From NCBI GenBank assembly GCA_023079485.1, contig CM041084.1:14784609-14848608 (forward strand): 64,000 nt of DNA, in the 5' to 3' direction. The notes beneath the pieces are model-generated. The model ran no database searches, was not told the origin of the DNA, and saw nothing but the letters and a program-made list of their open reading frames with translations. Both the position numbers and the translations under genes were made by a program. Below are positions 10,801-24,562 of the stretch, piece after piece; position 1 is the first letter of the stretch, and the number at the start of each line of letters is the position of its first letter. This stretch comes from Archilochus colubris. Lineage: Eukaryota; Chordata; Aves; Apodiformes; Trochilidae.

Positions 10801-12947
10801 TTTTTAAATTGTAGCATAGGCTTTACTGTAAACTAAAGCAAAAAAAGGTTCATATTACAGAGTCATTGCACACATGAGAGCTGGCACACTGACAATAACT
10901 TGTGCAGGATACACGTGGTTCACTTTTTCAAACCCATATGACTGTTTCAGTTAAACCTCCTGCGATACACACCTTATATATAAAACACCTGTTCCAAAAG
11001 TCTTTTAGAAATTCAGTTAGAATGACTGGAAACGGAAGGAAACTAATCTGATAAGGAAATGGTACGTGTGTCAGTTCTATTCTTGGGCATTTGTGAACAG
11101 ATGAAATATGTAAAAAACTCATTTTGTCAAGTTCAACTAAAACCAGCAACTTTCAGTACTACTTCATCAATGAAACACAACTTAGTGTAGGTTTTCTAAA
11201 AAAAAATATGCAGTCCTGAAGATATTAATAGTGTTCCAAGGACACCTACCCCAGTAACTTTCCTTATATGAGAGAGATTGTGTGTTCGATACCTCCCTGT
11301 TCACATTTCTAATGTGCAGCCAAGGCCAATATGATTACCAGAGCACACCTTTCCCTCTAGAAAAACTGTAGAGAATGCTACTTTACCATAGCAAATCAAA
11401 GCTCCATAAAACCTAATGTAGCCTTCATTTCCTCATGTTGCCATCTACAGAAATTTGAGAAATTCAATTTTTAAAAAAACAAAAACAACCAACCTTACTA
11501 TCAAACAACCTTCAGAATACTTGGTTTTGACAGAAGAAATTTGTGCTGGTTTGAGTGACCCTTTATGGTAATTGTTTCATCTTTTGTCGGTCTAAGCACC
11601 GATGAGAATTTAGTTAAAACCCTCCTTTTAGAAAACAAATGTTAAAAAGAAAAAATAGTACATTTTAATAAGGAGTGAAAAAAGATCCCACGTGTCTAGA
11701 GCTCTGGAGTACCGCAGAAGGTTGGCTAAGACAAGATGCTTTGTTATGACTGGCTGTAGGTACATTTCCAGGAAATGTTCAGCCCAAAGGGTCTTGACTC
11801 AGCACTTCTGCAAGACAGTGCTCTTCTTCATTCCATATTTCAGGTTTCCTACACTTGTCTGAAGGGTTTAAGAAACAGCCTACACACAGCCCATTTTTAT
11901 GTAACTGCCATTCCTGATAGGCAGAGCCATAGCAGAGCTAAGACATTATAGGAGAACTAAGAAAACCACCTCCCTAATAATTTAGCTCCAAAATACTCAT
12001 TTCCCTGCACAGCACATCTTGGCAAGAGCAGCCACATAAAACAGGCTGAGTTGATGCTATTCTGTGAACCCTCAGCTGCTCTCTCCCAGCTGGATTGCAG
12101 TTAGGGACCATATGAGAGCTTCCCATTTATTTAGATGTGAGGTCATGCAATGTGTCTTAAACCAACAGATTAAGCAAGGTGGATGCTAAAGAACTGTGTT
12201 CGGACAGAAACAGGGATATGCTGGAAAATATTCTTTATCTTTCAGGGGCTTAAGGCCAAATTTTGTTATAAATTCCACTAATTTATGCATTTATCCCAGT
12301 TTGGCTCCAATGTAAGCATGCTGTGTGATATTATGAAACTCAGTATCTGATTCCACAGAAAAAAGGCCCATTTCCTGATTACTTCACATTTTCAGCTTCC
12401 AAAGCTGCTGTACACCATTTACTTCCTTCCAGTATTTTCAAAATACAGATTCATTATGAGTAAGATAGCCAGTCAAAAAACTAATAATCAAAAATTTTTT
12501 TTTTCTGGCTATATTTTGGGGAGGGAAAAGGTATAAGAGGCTCACAGGCAGGAATTCACGTCTGAATATTATTTTGTTCTGTGCTTTTGGCTTCCTGCTT
12601 ACTCCTCAAGATAAGCAAACCCTGACCTTATTGGGAGCTATGGCAGAGACCTGTCACTCAAAAAGACTTGGAAAAACTAAAAGCAAGTTTACTAGTCTCT
12701 GATCACCCTTGAGAATGCTGTTTCCACAGATTTGTAAGTCCTGTTTAACAGTGTCAAAGGACTGAATGCACCACTAAATCTCCCTCACATATTAAGAAGA
12801 CAAAATATACTACAATAAATATATCACAAGACCTTTTTTTTTTTTAACTGTGAACATTATATGTTATTTCAGCAGTGACCAAAAACATTCTAGTAAGCTT
12901 TCATTTTAAAACTTTTATCTACATACCATCAGTGAAAATGGACATAC
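7854..12947 (-). other. ZEB1 intron 2
   Basis: This is 5.1 kb of AT-rich intron. Apart from a perfect 14-bp inverted repeat at 8023-8071, I recognise no transposon, RNA gene or coding segment. Confidence 0.85.
8023..8071. repeat. Perfect 14-bp inverted repeat (hairpin)
   Basis: GATTCCACATTATT (8023-8036) and AATAATGTGGAATC (8058-8071) are exact reverse complements separated by 21 AT-only bases. It lies about 170 bases upstream of the exon 3 acceptor in the ZEB1 transcript, so it could fold in the pre-mRNA. It could also be the remnant of a very small inverted-repeat transposon. Confidence 0.8.
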
Positions 12948-13142
12948 CTTCATCTTCCCAGCAACTGTTTGTACTCCCTTCTCTTTCACTGTTTTCTGGT
13001 AACACTGCATGGTCTGTTGGCAAGTCATCTTCTGGCACACTAGCATCACAGTCTGCTGCATCAGTTTCATCTTCCACTATATGCAATTTATCTTCATCAT
13101 CTGAATCTGAGTTCGCTTCTACCACATTATTGTAATTGGTGA
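12948..13142 (-). CDS. ZEB1: ZEB1 coding exon 2 (acidic N-terminal region)
   Basis: This 195-nt internal exon encodes the residues following the exon-1 peptide, beginning (V)TNYNNVVEANSDSDDEDK and ending NSCWEDE. The stretch is very acidic and Ser/Asp-rich, with no folded domain; in ZEB1 it belongs to the N-terminal co-regulator-binding region. The acceptor on the minus strand is a pyrimidine stretch ending TCCACAG before TCACC. The donor is AAG|GTATGT after 12948. The exon starts with two bases of a Val codon and ends with one base (phase 1/1), which fits exon 3. Compared with mammalian ZEB1 as I remember it, two residues are missing between HIVE and DAADC and several substitutions are present (DASVPEDDL, ENSEREGSTNS). 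The frame is intact, and identification is near certain because the next exons continue the same protein. Confidence 0.96.
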
Positions 13143-16100
13143 CTGTGGACAGACAAAAAGCATAATACTGATCAATATACTCTTAATTTACAGCATGAAG
13201 GGGCAAAATGTCCAGTACTGTGGTCAGATGCTATATCTGGGGCATCTCTATGGAGTCATGTTATCATTTTTTCCTTCCACCATGGGGATGGCAGTGGCTT
13301 GTGAGCAACCTGGGCATAATGGCTGCACACAAGGAGCCACCTGACAGCTGCTGGGCTTTCAGCACTGCTGGGAAAACATGAAACCTCTCACTTCTGCAGA
13401 TCCAGCGTTAGGATGCCCCAGAAAAGTCAGCAGACAACTCCAAAGTTTTCTTTTGGCCCAGACTGAAGCATCGGGCTTCCAACTGGGTCACTCCATTTTG
13501 GATACCACAATTACTTGAAGTTTACCTTTAAGAATATCATGGTTTGCTCAATAGTCTGTGAGACACTTAACATTTATAGACAACATTTTGTTACAGACAG
13601 ACACATATAACAAAGATAGGCTGTATGTCTACAGCAATCAGTGGGGCAGAGCAGGAATAAAACCAAAGGGAACCAAGTGCATGGAAACCCAAGTGAGCCC
13701 AGGCTGAGCAGACCCAGAGAGGGTCCCTCAGGCAGCCCTGCCCATCCCCACTGAGCCAAGCCCCTGCCTGCAGTTCCACACTCTGGCTCTGCTCACCCTC
13801 TCCATCTTGACTGCTCTTCCTCTACCTGATGCCCCCCATACTCCGAGTATGTGAATCAAGCAACAACAAACAGGAACAAGAGGGAGATTTGATCCAGAAG
13901 GGTTAAAGTGCTCCTGATCTAAGCTAAAATGCTCTTCTACTTAAACTCAAAGAAACACTGAAAACTCAGCAGGATGCACGTGAAAGGAAAAATCTCAGAG
14001 GTGACTTATAAATGAAATCTTGCATAACATTCTCCCTGGCTACCACAAAAAGGTAATGCCTCTTTTTCAGCCTGCAGATCATATCATGAGAGTCTTGTGG
14101 ACTATGGATTACATAATAAATATATTTTTGTCAGATGGAAGCAGATTATTATTAAAATAGTCTTAATCTATAAGCACAGAAGATCAGCTAGGGCCATTTC
14201 AATGTCAACTGTAAGGATTATGTAGTAAGAAAAAAAAATCACTTCCCCAATATTTTGAAATATTACTCATACAGAAGTTAAACTATTAAACATTTATGGA
14301 AGATCTATATGTATACTACTCTACTGACACATTTGAACTTCTTACTCAAATGCTTCAAAATAGACTTTAAGAAAGGAAATAAATTTATCAAAGAATAAAC
14401 TAACAAGACTTGTCTTGGTATTCCTTTGGTAGTTATCAGAATTGTACCTGTGAGGCACATAACCACGCTGCTTCATGATACCTGCGGACTGCTGCTGTTA
14501 GCACATGAGAAGCCAAACTGATTCTTTCATGTGAAATCCTGCTTATTAAGGTAGATAAATAGCAAAGTGTTCTCCTGCTCTTCTGAGGTTATTTTTTTTT
14601 CTTTTCTATTTTTCTTTTTTTAAGTAGATATTCTAGTAATTTAAAAATACATTTAAGCAGGGAAAGAGAGTAGCATTAAAAATTGACAAGCTACTACTAA
14701 ATTTCTTCTCAATGCAGGAAAGAAATGCTTTAACTGAACCATGCAGAAGAACGATGAAAGAGCCTTCTGATATTGAAACAGTCACTCCATGTTTCCTTAT
14801 TTTATACACATAGCATTGTCTGAAGAATGTAGTTCATCCCACTACTCACACTATTGACATCTTCTAAGACAACTTTAAGCAAATTGCCTAAATACTTGTA
14901 TCTGTTCCACGTAAATCAATAAATTGATATTCACTTTGTATTCTGTACCTGATTTTGCAATCAAGGTACTGTACAATCAAGGTACAGGTACTGTAAGGAA
15001 TGCTGTAACAAGCGAAAGAAAAAATATACATGTTCTCCCTCACCAAAGCAAAAGAGATTTGTGAATTTATTCATATGAGAAGGCATTTTGTTGATTTTAT
15101 TGCACGTTTTTGATTTTTTAAAAACAAATTTCCTGTTTAGTTTGGGAAATTAAGTGGGATCCCTTATGGTAGATTTAGAGTGTTGTTGGGTTTTATTTTT
15201 ATGGAAAATTGAAAAATAATTAGAAAGTTTGTCCTGAAGAATTACACTTACAGAGAAAATGTGTTTCTTCTTTTCCTCACCATTTATGTTTTAATGTTTA
15301 ATATAATCTACTCATGATGGCTCTATTTTTTTGGTATATTCTCACTATACAGTCTCACATGCTAACTCAGCAAAATTTAAAATCTTCTTTTCCTCCACAA
15401 AAACTGAGGAACAAATGGTATTTGGGATTTTGAATCCCTCCATTGAAGATCAGTTCTCAACAAGACAACACAATAAAATCAGCAAGTAATCTGGCTCTAA
15501 AATTTCTGTTCTCTTTTTATGGAGAGCTTTGGGTAATCTGGGAGAAATAAACTGCCAAACCTCCATCTAAAAGGGCTTGGCAGGCAACCCACACACCAAA
15601 TGCAGCACAAAGTTAAGCCCTTAAATTGATGGCAACTTCCATATATCTACAGGTAAGTCTAACTGATGATTATACGCTGTTTTCCCTCTACAGGATCCTT
15701 GCTTCATCTGGTGCAGTAATGGCAAATCTGCAGTGAATGCTCAGTTTTATGGAATCAATTAAGTGTAGGGTCCTGCCTCATTTTTTCAGACTGCAAAGTG
15801 ATTATACATTCTTTTTATCCCCGTCAGCATTCCTAAAGCCTCATTTATAGGATGTTAGCCAAAATGGGATTTCTCATTATAAGCCATCTATTATATGACA
15901 CTGTTTACAATATATATATTTTTATCCAATATATTATAACTATATATTGTATAATTATATGATTGTTTATATTCTATGTAATTTCCCTACATGGCTCTCA
16001 GCAGGAATGCTTCAAAACATGTAATTAACTGAACTGTAGTAGGAAAATCATATCGTATCTCCATTTTACAGAGAAGAAAGTGGTTACTTAAAAACCAGAG

Positions 16101-19100
16101 GATTCTTTTGGCAAACCTGGCATTGCCACGTAGGTTTAAAGTATTTCAGGCCTTACTTTTCAGAGGACTTTGCATTTTTTCAGCATTTCACATATTCAAA
16201 GCACACGCATTCATTCCAAAAGCAGCTGTGCTCAGAGCCCAGGTACCTCAGCCTGTGCGCCACAGCAACTCGAAAGAGAGAGATCACCTCCAAAATAAGT
16301 GGCCTTGAAGAGTCATAAAAACTCCTTGAAAAAGAGAAGAAAATCCAGTTTTTCAGGGGAACTTTTCAAATGCTTTTGATTCCTGCAGTCCTCTATTTAA
16401 ATTACTATCACTTCCAACAGTTAAGACAAAGGTTCTGGAGACAACAGCTTCCTTTAATAAAGGATTCATTCTCTGGGCACTATTCCTCCTTTGAAAAAAA
16501 TATGTGCTCACATAATTAAAGATCCTATCATTATGCACACATCCAAGGGACAAATTAAAACAGTTTGAACAATCTTCATACTGACATTATCCAACTTTTT
16601 TGAATGCTCAACTTTCAAAGTCAAGAGTTTGATTTCAAAGAATATAACAATATTCTTTAGTGGTAATGATGGTTAAAAAACAATAACAACCCATAATATA
16701 CTTTATTTTTAGCTAATTAAAATCCCATTACATGGTATGATACTGATGCCTGCCAGGCTTCAAAGCTTAGTTTTAGCAATCCAGATCTGCTTCGGGTGCC
16801 CTACAAGACCTAAGTGGTGGCAGTGCCAGGCTGCAATCTTCAATCACTTCGAATACATTTTGGCAACATGTTTCACAGATCCATGGTACCTCTTACAGGG
16901 ATAATCGTCCTCCCCTTCTCCTTTTCAGTTCTAGAGCCAAACTTAGACCTTCCCTATATGCATAATATTTTAAGTGTTTTCTCCTCTCATCCTCAATGTT
17001 TCCTCAGAACAGTCACCACTTAAAGAAGAGAACAGGCTCGCTTTATACCTGGCACCTCTTCAACTGCTGAATTCGTGAGGAATACATTAATTAAACCTTT
17101 TTGGATAGAAATTTAAATATCCGTAATAAAAAAACAATATGTAGAAACCACTGCTTAAAACCTCTGAAAGAAATTTGAGTGTGCATAAATGATGACTTCT
17201 AATTTGGCCAAATATTCCACGCAGCAAATAAAACACACAGGGAAAACATCATTAAGAAGAACAGTTTCAGCTTTCCAGTATAATTACTACAAATATTTAA
17301 AACTTCATTAATAGTTATGTCTAGTTAATTTAATTTAAAAGCAGCATCTACCTAAACAAAATAATTCAGCCTGGATCACAGAGCACTGGCACTAAGAGCA
17401 GCCAATGTCTGCACACTGCAAAGCAAGGACAGCCAGAGAGGTTACGTCACCCACAGCCACCACGGCTCCAGGGACAGCCATCAGCAGCAGAACTCAGAGG
17501 TAATCTTATCTTCTACTGTAAAAGCTGTGTCTGACTCAGATCATGAACCATGGCTGTAAACCTCTGCAAACAGGTCACCAGACAAGCACATATGATGCTT
17601 AATAGACATATGAACCTATTTTTTCCACCTTGCAGTGTGAAACCGTATAAAAATATGTATTATTAAACAGTTTCATTATTAATTTCAGCTTTACTTTCAC
17701 AGATGAAAAGCTCAATTTTCAATATATGTATTACAAATGACTCTGAAGACTAAATATTTATTCCCTGAAATATTTTTATATCATTGCTATATATCCTTCT
17801 GAAATAAAGATGAAATACTCATTAAAAACCAATACATTAAAAAAACTTTTTATGAATTGTAATTACTTATTTTCCTATTGCTCACTTTCTTGCTAGAGTA
17901 TCCTGATTCTTAGAGAATAAATGAGTATCTGTAGTTGAAGGTGCTGTTGTTCTAACAGTATATGACTGCAAAATGAATTGCAAAAGATTACCTTCTCTTT
18001 CTGGATTTTGAGAGTCCTACATGCAAAGAAGACACATGACGTTGCATAATTCTAATTAAAAAAGAACAGGATAGTAATTATGGTGCTAGAACAGAGAAAT
18101 AAATGATTTTGCTGGTTAAATACAGCTAGGAAACCACAATACATATCTTTAGTCAAATTCAAATATGATGTTTAAAAGGAAAACAATCCCTAGCTCTTTG
18201 ATTTAGTGAACCCAGGAATTTTAAGATGAAGACTAACATTGTGGTGATGAAATGATGTTGGATTTACTATTTCTGTATCCTATACTATTATAGGAGTCCC
18301 TAGAATGGTGAGAAACCTGATAATTTAGCACTCAGTATTTTATATTTACATTTTGGTGTTTAATTTCAGTACTACTCCTGAATGAAATACTTCTCCCTCT
18401 GCACTGATTAGCTGCCCAGTATCATTAATAAATGTTAGACTTTCATGATATTTTCTTGTTTTTCCTTGCAGTTTAATACATACATTTGAAAATAATAAGT
18501 AACTTCTACGTAATAATATATACAGAACCACATTACCATTTTAAGTAGAAACCCAGCCAACAGCTTAAGGAAAGGGAAGGCATATGTTGATGCTTCTCCT
18601 AAAATTCTCCACCTGTTTCCAGTAGTTTTTGGCTCCTGCAACTCCTATATGTGATGTGTTGTCTTCATGCCTGATAGCCTCACTTTCTGTGAATTTGTCT
18701 CATTAAATTTTGAATTCATGAAATTTTTGGTATTCACATTATCCTAGGAAAAGCAGTTTCACAGCTATTTGTTGTGGCAAGAATGAGTTTCCTCTGTTGG
18801 TTTTGATCCTGCACTGCACTAGATTCAGGGAGTGTCCCTTAGATCTTCCCCACTTTTGTCCTCCAAGCTGTTCATGATTTTATACACTTCCTTGCACAGT
18901 CCTCCTTTCCAGTGTGAGAAGCCCTTGTCCACTTGCTACTCACACAGTTTTTCCATTGATCATTTTTGCTGTAGCTCTCTGAACCTGTGCCCCTCCTGCT
19001 CTGCATCCCTGTGCTTATATGGGAGAGAGATGCTGAACTAGAACTGCACATGTATTTGGGATGCACACCCATCATGGATTAGAACAACATGCTGGTTTTT

Positions 19101-22100
19101 TCTCTACCCCTTTCCAATCACACAAGTCATATTTTAGGACTTTTCTTGACTGCTACAAATAATTAACCTGACACTACTACAGGTTTATTTTCTGTCCCCA
19201 GAAATGCTGTTCCTGACTGGTATCTATTAGTTCAGAATGCATGACAGGACCCAGCTCCTCACTCCAAATACACTGCTTTACTTTTATCTACCTAGAATTT
19301 TATCTGCCTTACTACTGCTTGGCTGTCTGGAAATGCTGTCATTATGTCCCAAAAAAGTACAAGAAACCCTTAGTAAAAATACTTGCTGCTTCCCAATCAT
19401 GCCATAAGGCAGCAGGGTGACTTCCCGTGGTCTGACAGCCAGCAGCACTGCAGAGGGGAGAGGAGGCAGCAGAACATCAGGCAGCTTGTTGAACTCAGTA
19501 AAAATACACAACAAGAACTCATTATATGAAAAGTATGAGGAAACCATATTGTACTCTTAAATAAATAAATCAAGGAAAAAGAAGAAAAAAATCCTGTCAG
19601 AGAATTGTTAAAAAAAAATAAAATTTAAGTTTAATTAAGAAACATAGTTCAGAAAAGTAATTCTGCTTTTAAGAACAATATATGTGCTATAAATTAATAG
19701 AACTAAATTGTATATATAAAAGGTTGACTCACTGTTTATTTAGACATGTATGTGCTCACACATGGAAAAGGGGAACTGAATTCAGTCCTTCCTCTGCCTG
19801 AAGGGATCAAACCTACATCTCCCACATGTGTTTATGTAAATAAATGAATAGCTGTAAAAACCTAAATCTAAATATTTACAAGTACAAAGTACTTTTCTGG
19901 TAATTTTGTTTAACTAATAAAAATATCTTGCAAAATGTTTTTAGACCTCTAAATGAATACTGATATCCAGTCAAATGCAGCTTCCCATGTTTTCATTGAA
20001 TATTTCAACACAATAAAAACCATAAAATCCAACAATCTTAAAATGCACTATGGCATATAAATAATCTGAATACATACACACTGGATTATTTGGTCTTCTG
20101 GTAAACTCAAAGAAACTTGGTATTTAAAATAAATGCTTTGCAAGTGGGCAGAATCTTAAGGTCTGCTCTAAATGCTGCACCAAAAAGTGAGACTGAATGT
20201 TTGGCTTACACAACACACGTTAAAATAAACAGAGCAAACACAAATTTTCTGCTTGTTAATTTCAAAACATGGTTTAAAAATCAGATAGTATTTAATATTA
20301 AAAACACACCAATCCTTGGTGTTGAATTTTTCTATTCAAATGGGGAAATCAGAGGTAAAGCCTGATGATTTAAATCAGGACCAGTTCCCCAGCTGCTGTT
20401 GCCACCTCCTCCCACTGCTTTGGGGAGGGCAGCTGGGGAACCTCTGCTGCTTTGGCTGCTCCTGGCAGGCAGCTGCTTGAGCCAGCTTCTTGCTTGGCCT
20501 GTGACTAACATGAGTTCTGGGCAGAATAATATACATATTCACTCCACCCTGCCCTATTCTATTCAAACTATGTGTGTAAGATAGCAGATTTTACTTCTGT
20601 ATCATTTCTGGAATGCGGAGCCCAAAACTAATGCAGGACAGGAATCCAAAACCAAATTCCTCAGTTCTGCTGATGGAAGGATTTGTAAGAGCTGCTGGTT
20701 CTGAAGGCAAGGACAGCAAGTTTGTACCCACACTAACAGGCAAAGTAGTGGAAGAGAAACAGAGATATACAGTGAAGCTGCTGACATTGAGGACCTCATG
20801 TTCACATTCCATGTTTCAGAGCAATTTCCAGTCTGGTCTTCTGGAGTAAATTTTTATTCGTGGCTGCAACACACTCCCAGAACATTTAGTTTAAAGAGAA
20901 GCCATGGTCTCAAAGCAAAGCACAGTAAGTGAGGACAGTCAGGAGATTCACTTAAAAAATGCAGCCCTGATCTGAATTGAGAGAGTGAAGGATATGCACC
21001 TGCACCTCTGGAAAGGATACACACTTTTTGCCTGCAATCTGAAGGATAAAACTTTCCATCACTCATTCCATTATAAAAATTATTAACTGTGAGCATGAAA
21101 ATCTAAGCCTGTAGACAGCAGGAACCTTCTGGGTCATATATCCCGTTCCTCCCTCTTATAAGCAACCAGTTCATACAATCCCTTTCAAAATATGAAGAGA
21201 TGAATCAAATATTTGAAAGACTCTTGAATTCAGAACATACTTGCAATTGAAAGGAAAGCTACACATGGTCTCTACAGACAGCCAAGAGCCTGTTATGACA
21301 GTTGCCAGTCAGAACCAGTAACCATCATCTGAGGTGGAAGTGGATGAGGTTGTGTGACTATTTCTATGGATTGAAGTCTGTACTCCTCGAAAGTGTGAAC
21401 CTCTACTGCTAACAAACATCCTCATCCAACAGCAACACAGTAAAGCTTGAAAAGCACCACTGGGAGACAGGAGAGGGATGGAACAGAAGACATGGATGCC
21501 AGTGAGTAACCAAATCACTCCTCACTGCAGTGCAGGTTTAGGATGAGTGAATGGCAATGGAGCTCTATGACTGGTAACAACTTGACACATGCAGTACATA
21601 CAGTCCAGTAAAAGCAAAATCACCACTACCTCCTCCCTTTGGGTTGCCCCTTGAGTGAAAACCTTTCTTCCTCTAGGCATGGCTGTTCCCATCTGCAGTA
21701 CTGATCAGCATCACATCTGAACATTGCCAAATATCACCTAGTAAGATGACCTGACCACAGCAACCCTACGTGTTCAGGTAACTCCACTTCAAACTCAACT
21801 GGAGATACTGGTTTCACAATCATTAGACAGGATCACTAAAACTATGCAGGCAGACCTCTCAGCAAGAGGCCTTAGTACAGAGGATCTTTGGGTCACCAAG
21901 TGGGAGCTCCTAAGGTAGCCCACGTGCTTCATTGTTTTAGCCATCCATCACCTGAGCAAGATAATCACAGCAGTTGTACACTGGGATCCTGTAGCTGCTT
22001 TTCCTAGAATCATTCCAAAGCAGCCTCCAAATGTATGCTGCTTTGAATGGCTTTCCAGATGCTGTAATGGTGCCTTAATGCTACATTTTAAAAATTTATA

Positions 22101-24337
22101 GAACTTATAAGGGAGGGAAACAACTTTAAAATCAACTCCAGCACTCATATGAGAATTTACGTGCATGTACAATTGACACAAGTCCAGAGCCAAGTAGAGA
22201 GTACACAGAGAAGTATTTCAAGTATTTAGCCTTGGTCCAATAATAATTTTAAAACACAGGAAAATGTACATTGATGTATATATACATACATATACTTACA
22301 TATATATTTCCAGGTTTGATAACCTAAAATTAGATTTGGAAATGTATACCTATACCCTCATACAAAAATAATATTATCTTGAAATATTTCTCCTTTAATG
22401 CTACTTCAGAAAAGTAGCTTTAATGTAATTTTCAGCACACTGCTTTGAGACTCTTCATTATTCTGCAGCTCTTCCATGCTAAAAATGGAACCTTTATAGC
22501 TTTACAAAATGAAAGATTTCAGTCTTTAAGTGAGACAGAGGGACTTTCCATAGTAATTTCTCTACTGGATTTGCAAATGATTGTCCTTTTTCTGAGGAAA
22601 AAGCCAACTATTGTCTGAATATTCTCTCCTAGTCTCTGGATTGATGTAAATTCTACATGCAAATATGAAAATTCTCAGAGGCAGCAAGATTTGAAAAATG
22701 TTATTATTACAAGGTACTTAAACATTTGGAAATATTAAAAACGGTCTCACAAGAAAAAAAATTAACATTCAGAAACAAGACAGCCAAAGGTATGTGAGAA
22801 AATTAACTGTACCCTTTGCCTGTTATCACCATTGTACAAGACAAGGTTGCAGAGACTTCTACAAATGAGAACTTAGCTGCATCTGTGTAATTCCATGTCA
22901 ACTGCTGCTGTCAGGAAGTTTTATAAAAATTTAAAGCAAGTTTAATACTTTAAGGAAGTATTTGCAAGAACTTAGTGTACAGAAAGAACCATATCCCTTC
23001 CTTAGCATTTTTTTTAAATCTACTGGGGAAAAAAAATAATTTCAATAAATTTCACTGCAGCTTTAAACATTTGGCAAGTGGAAAACCACACCTTGGTGCA
23101 TTTTTCCCTCTCACAGCTCCCCCATGTTATATCCTGTCCTTCATGTACCCTCATAAAACAGAGAAAAGTGTTCATTCATTATAACTGACAGAACTCCTAT
23201 GCAACATGGAAGTTTTTGCAAGTATTCATATTTGTTAATGTATGTAGATAAAATAAATACCAAATAGAAGGTGGGGATAGCCACTTAAGAGGCAGGAACT
23301 TCTGATTATTCTGCTCTTTGCCCATTTTTCTCTTTTGAAAGAACACACAGAATTTCCCCATAAAATTATACTGACATAAATATAAAACAGACAAAGTCCT
23401 GATGTTTATGATTTTTAAAAATAGGGATTTTCAAAGAATATCCTCTGGGGACCAATTCTGGGCAGGTGGCAATGATCTAGTTATTACATGCTCCAAATTA
23501 CGGAGGCAAAAAGTAGAAACCTTTCCCTCGTGTCCTATTTCATCCCAGGTAAGTTTGCATTTCTGTCACCAGTATTAGTTTTATAGTCTATCATTTTACT
23601 CAGAAGACTGGAAAAACCAATCTCCACATCTGCCTGGTGTCCCTCACAGTTGAGTACAGCCTGACAGCCACAATGCTTTATCGCCTCTGAGACACCTGAG
23701 CATGGCGCTCGTAAAAATTAAGCATGAGATGTATAAATATCTGAGAAGCCTTCATCTTTTTAGTACCTCCAATTACTGAACAACTGGAAACAGTAAACTA
23801 AACTGCGGAAAGGCTGAGAGGAAAAAAGTATTTCCATGTGTTACTTTGTCTGTTTTCTTATGCAAAAATTATCTAACCACTGGTGACTGTACCACGCTGC
23901 TATACATTCAAAATGCTCTATTTACACAACCACACTGTTTCTACACAGTTCACTCCAGATGCTTGACATTTTTTTCCATTATAAAACTTTTCATATATTA
24001 AAAAGTTAGCTAAGAGAAGCATGACAAAGGCAAGATCATGAATTACTTTCTCAGACAGATTTTTAAAAAAGGATTACCACGAGAAAGCTTAACCCTTGCA
24101 CACAGATAAATGTCATGAAGTTTAAGATGGGACACAGAAAACTGTCATATTAATATAAGTATATAAATATAAAATTAAATAAAAATATACCTCTTGAAAG
24201 ACAGCTAGTTTGTCAAATGCTTAATGGTCACCTATTAAACATTTCATTATTTTAATAACTCCCTGGACTGTCTCCTGCTTATGACACAGGAGAATATTTT
24301 TTTTAATTTGCCTTTTATATCCTTTCAAAGAGTCTTA
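13143..24337 (-). other. ZEB1 intron 1, part next to exon 2
   Basis: This is 11 kb of AT-rich intron without recognisable genes or LINE copies. Minor features are a (TA)-rich stretch at 15905-15980, a short tandem repeat of CAATCAAGGTAC at about 14958-14985, and a CRE-like TTACGTCA at 17442-17449. Confidence 0.8.
17442..17449. promoter_or_regulatory. CRE-like motif TTACGTCA
   Basis: TTACGTCA (reverse complement TGACGTAA) is the CREB/ATF-type site. It sits in a locally GC-richer patch (17380-17510) inside intron 1. A single 8-mer is weak evidence for an enhancer. Confidence 0.25.
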
Positions 24338-24562
24338 TCATTGAATGGTTTGGTTTAGAACGGAGCTTAAATCTCATCTACTTTCAACTCCCCTGCATGG
24401 GCAGTGACACCTCCCAGTAAGACCAGGTTGCTCCATGCTTCACCCAACCTGGCCTTGAACACTTCCAGGGAGGGGGCAGCCAAAGCTTCCCTGGGCAACC
24501 TGTGCCAGTGCCTCGCCACCCTCACAGTGAAGAATTTCTTCCTTATGTCTAACCTAAATCTA
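24338..24562 (-). mobile_element. CR1 LINE 3' fragment
   Basis: Read on the minus strand, this segment runs from TAGATTTAGGTTAGACATAA through GAAGAATTTCTTCACTGTGA and AACACTTCCAGG-type blocks to a decayed tail near ATTCAATGAT. It is the ordinary 3' end of CR1, in the same orientation as ZEB1, with heavy divergence at its tail. Confidence 0.9.

Noticed and set aside
12875..13135. Plus-strand Ser-rich open frame over ZEB1 exon 2
   Set aside because: Antisense shadow of the acidic exon (Asp/Glu codons read as Ser/Ile/Phe codons on the other strand).
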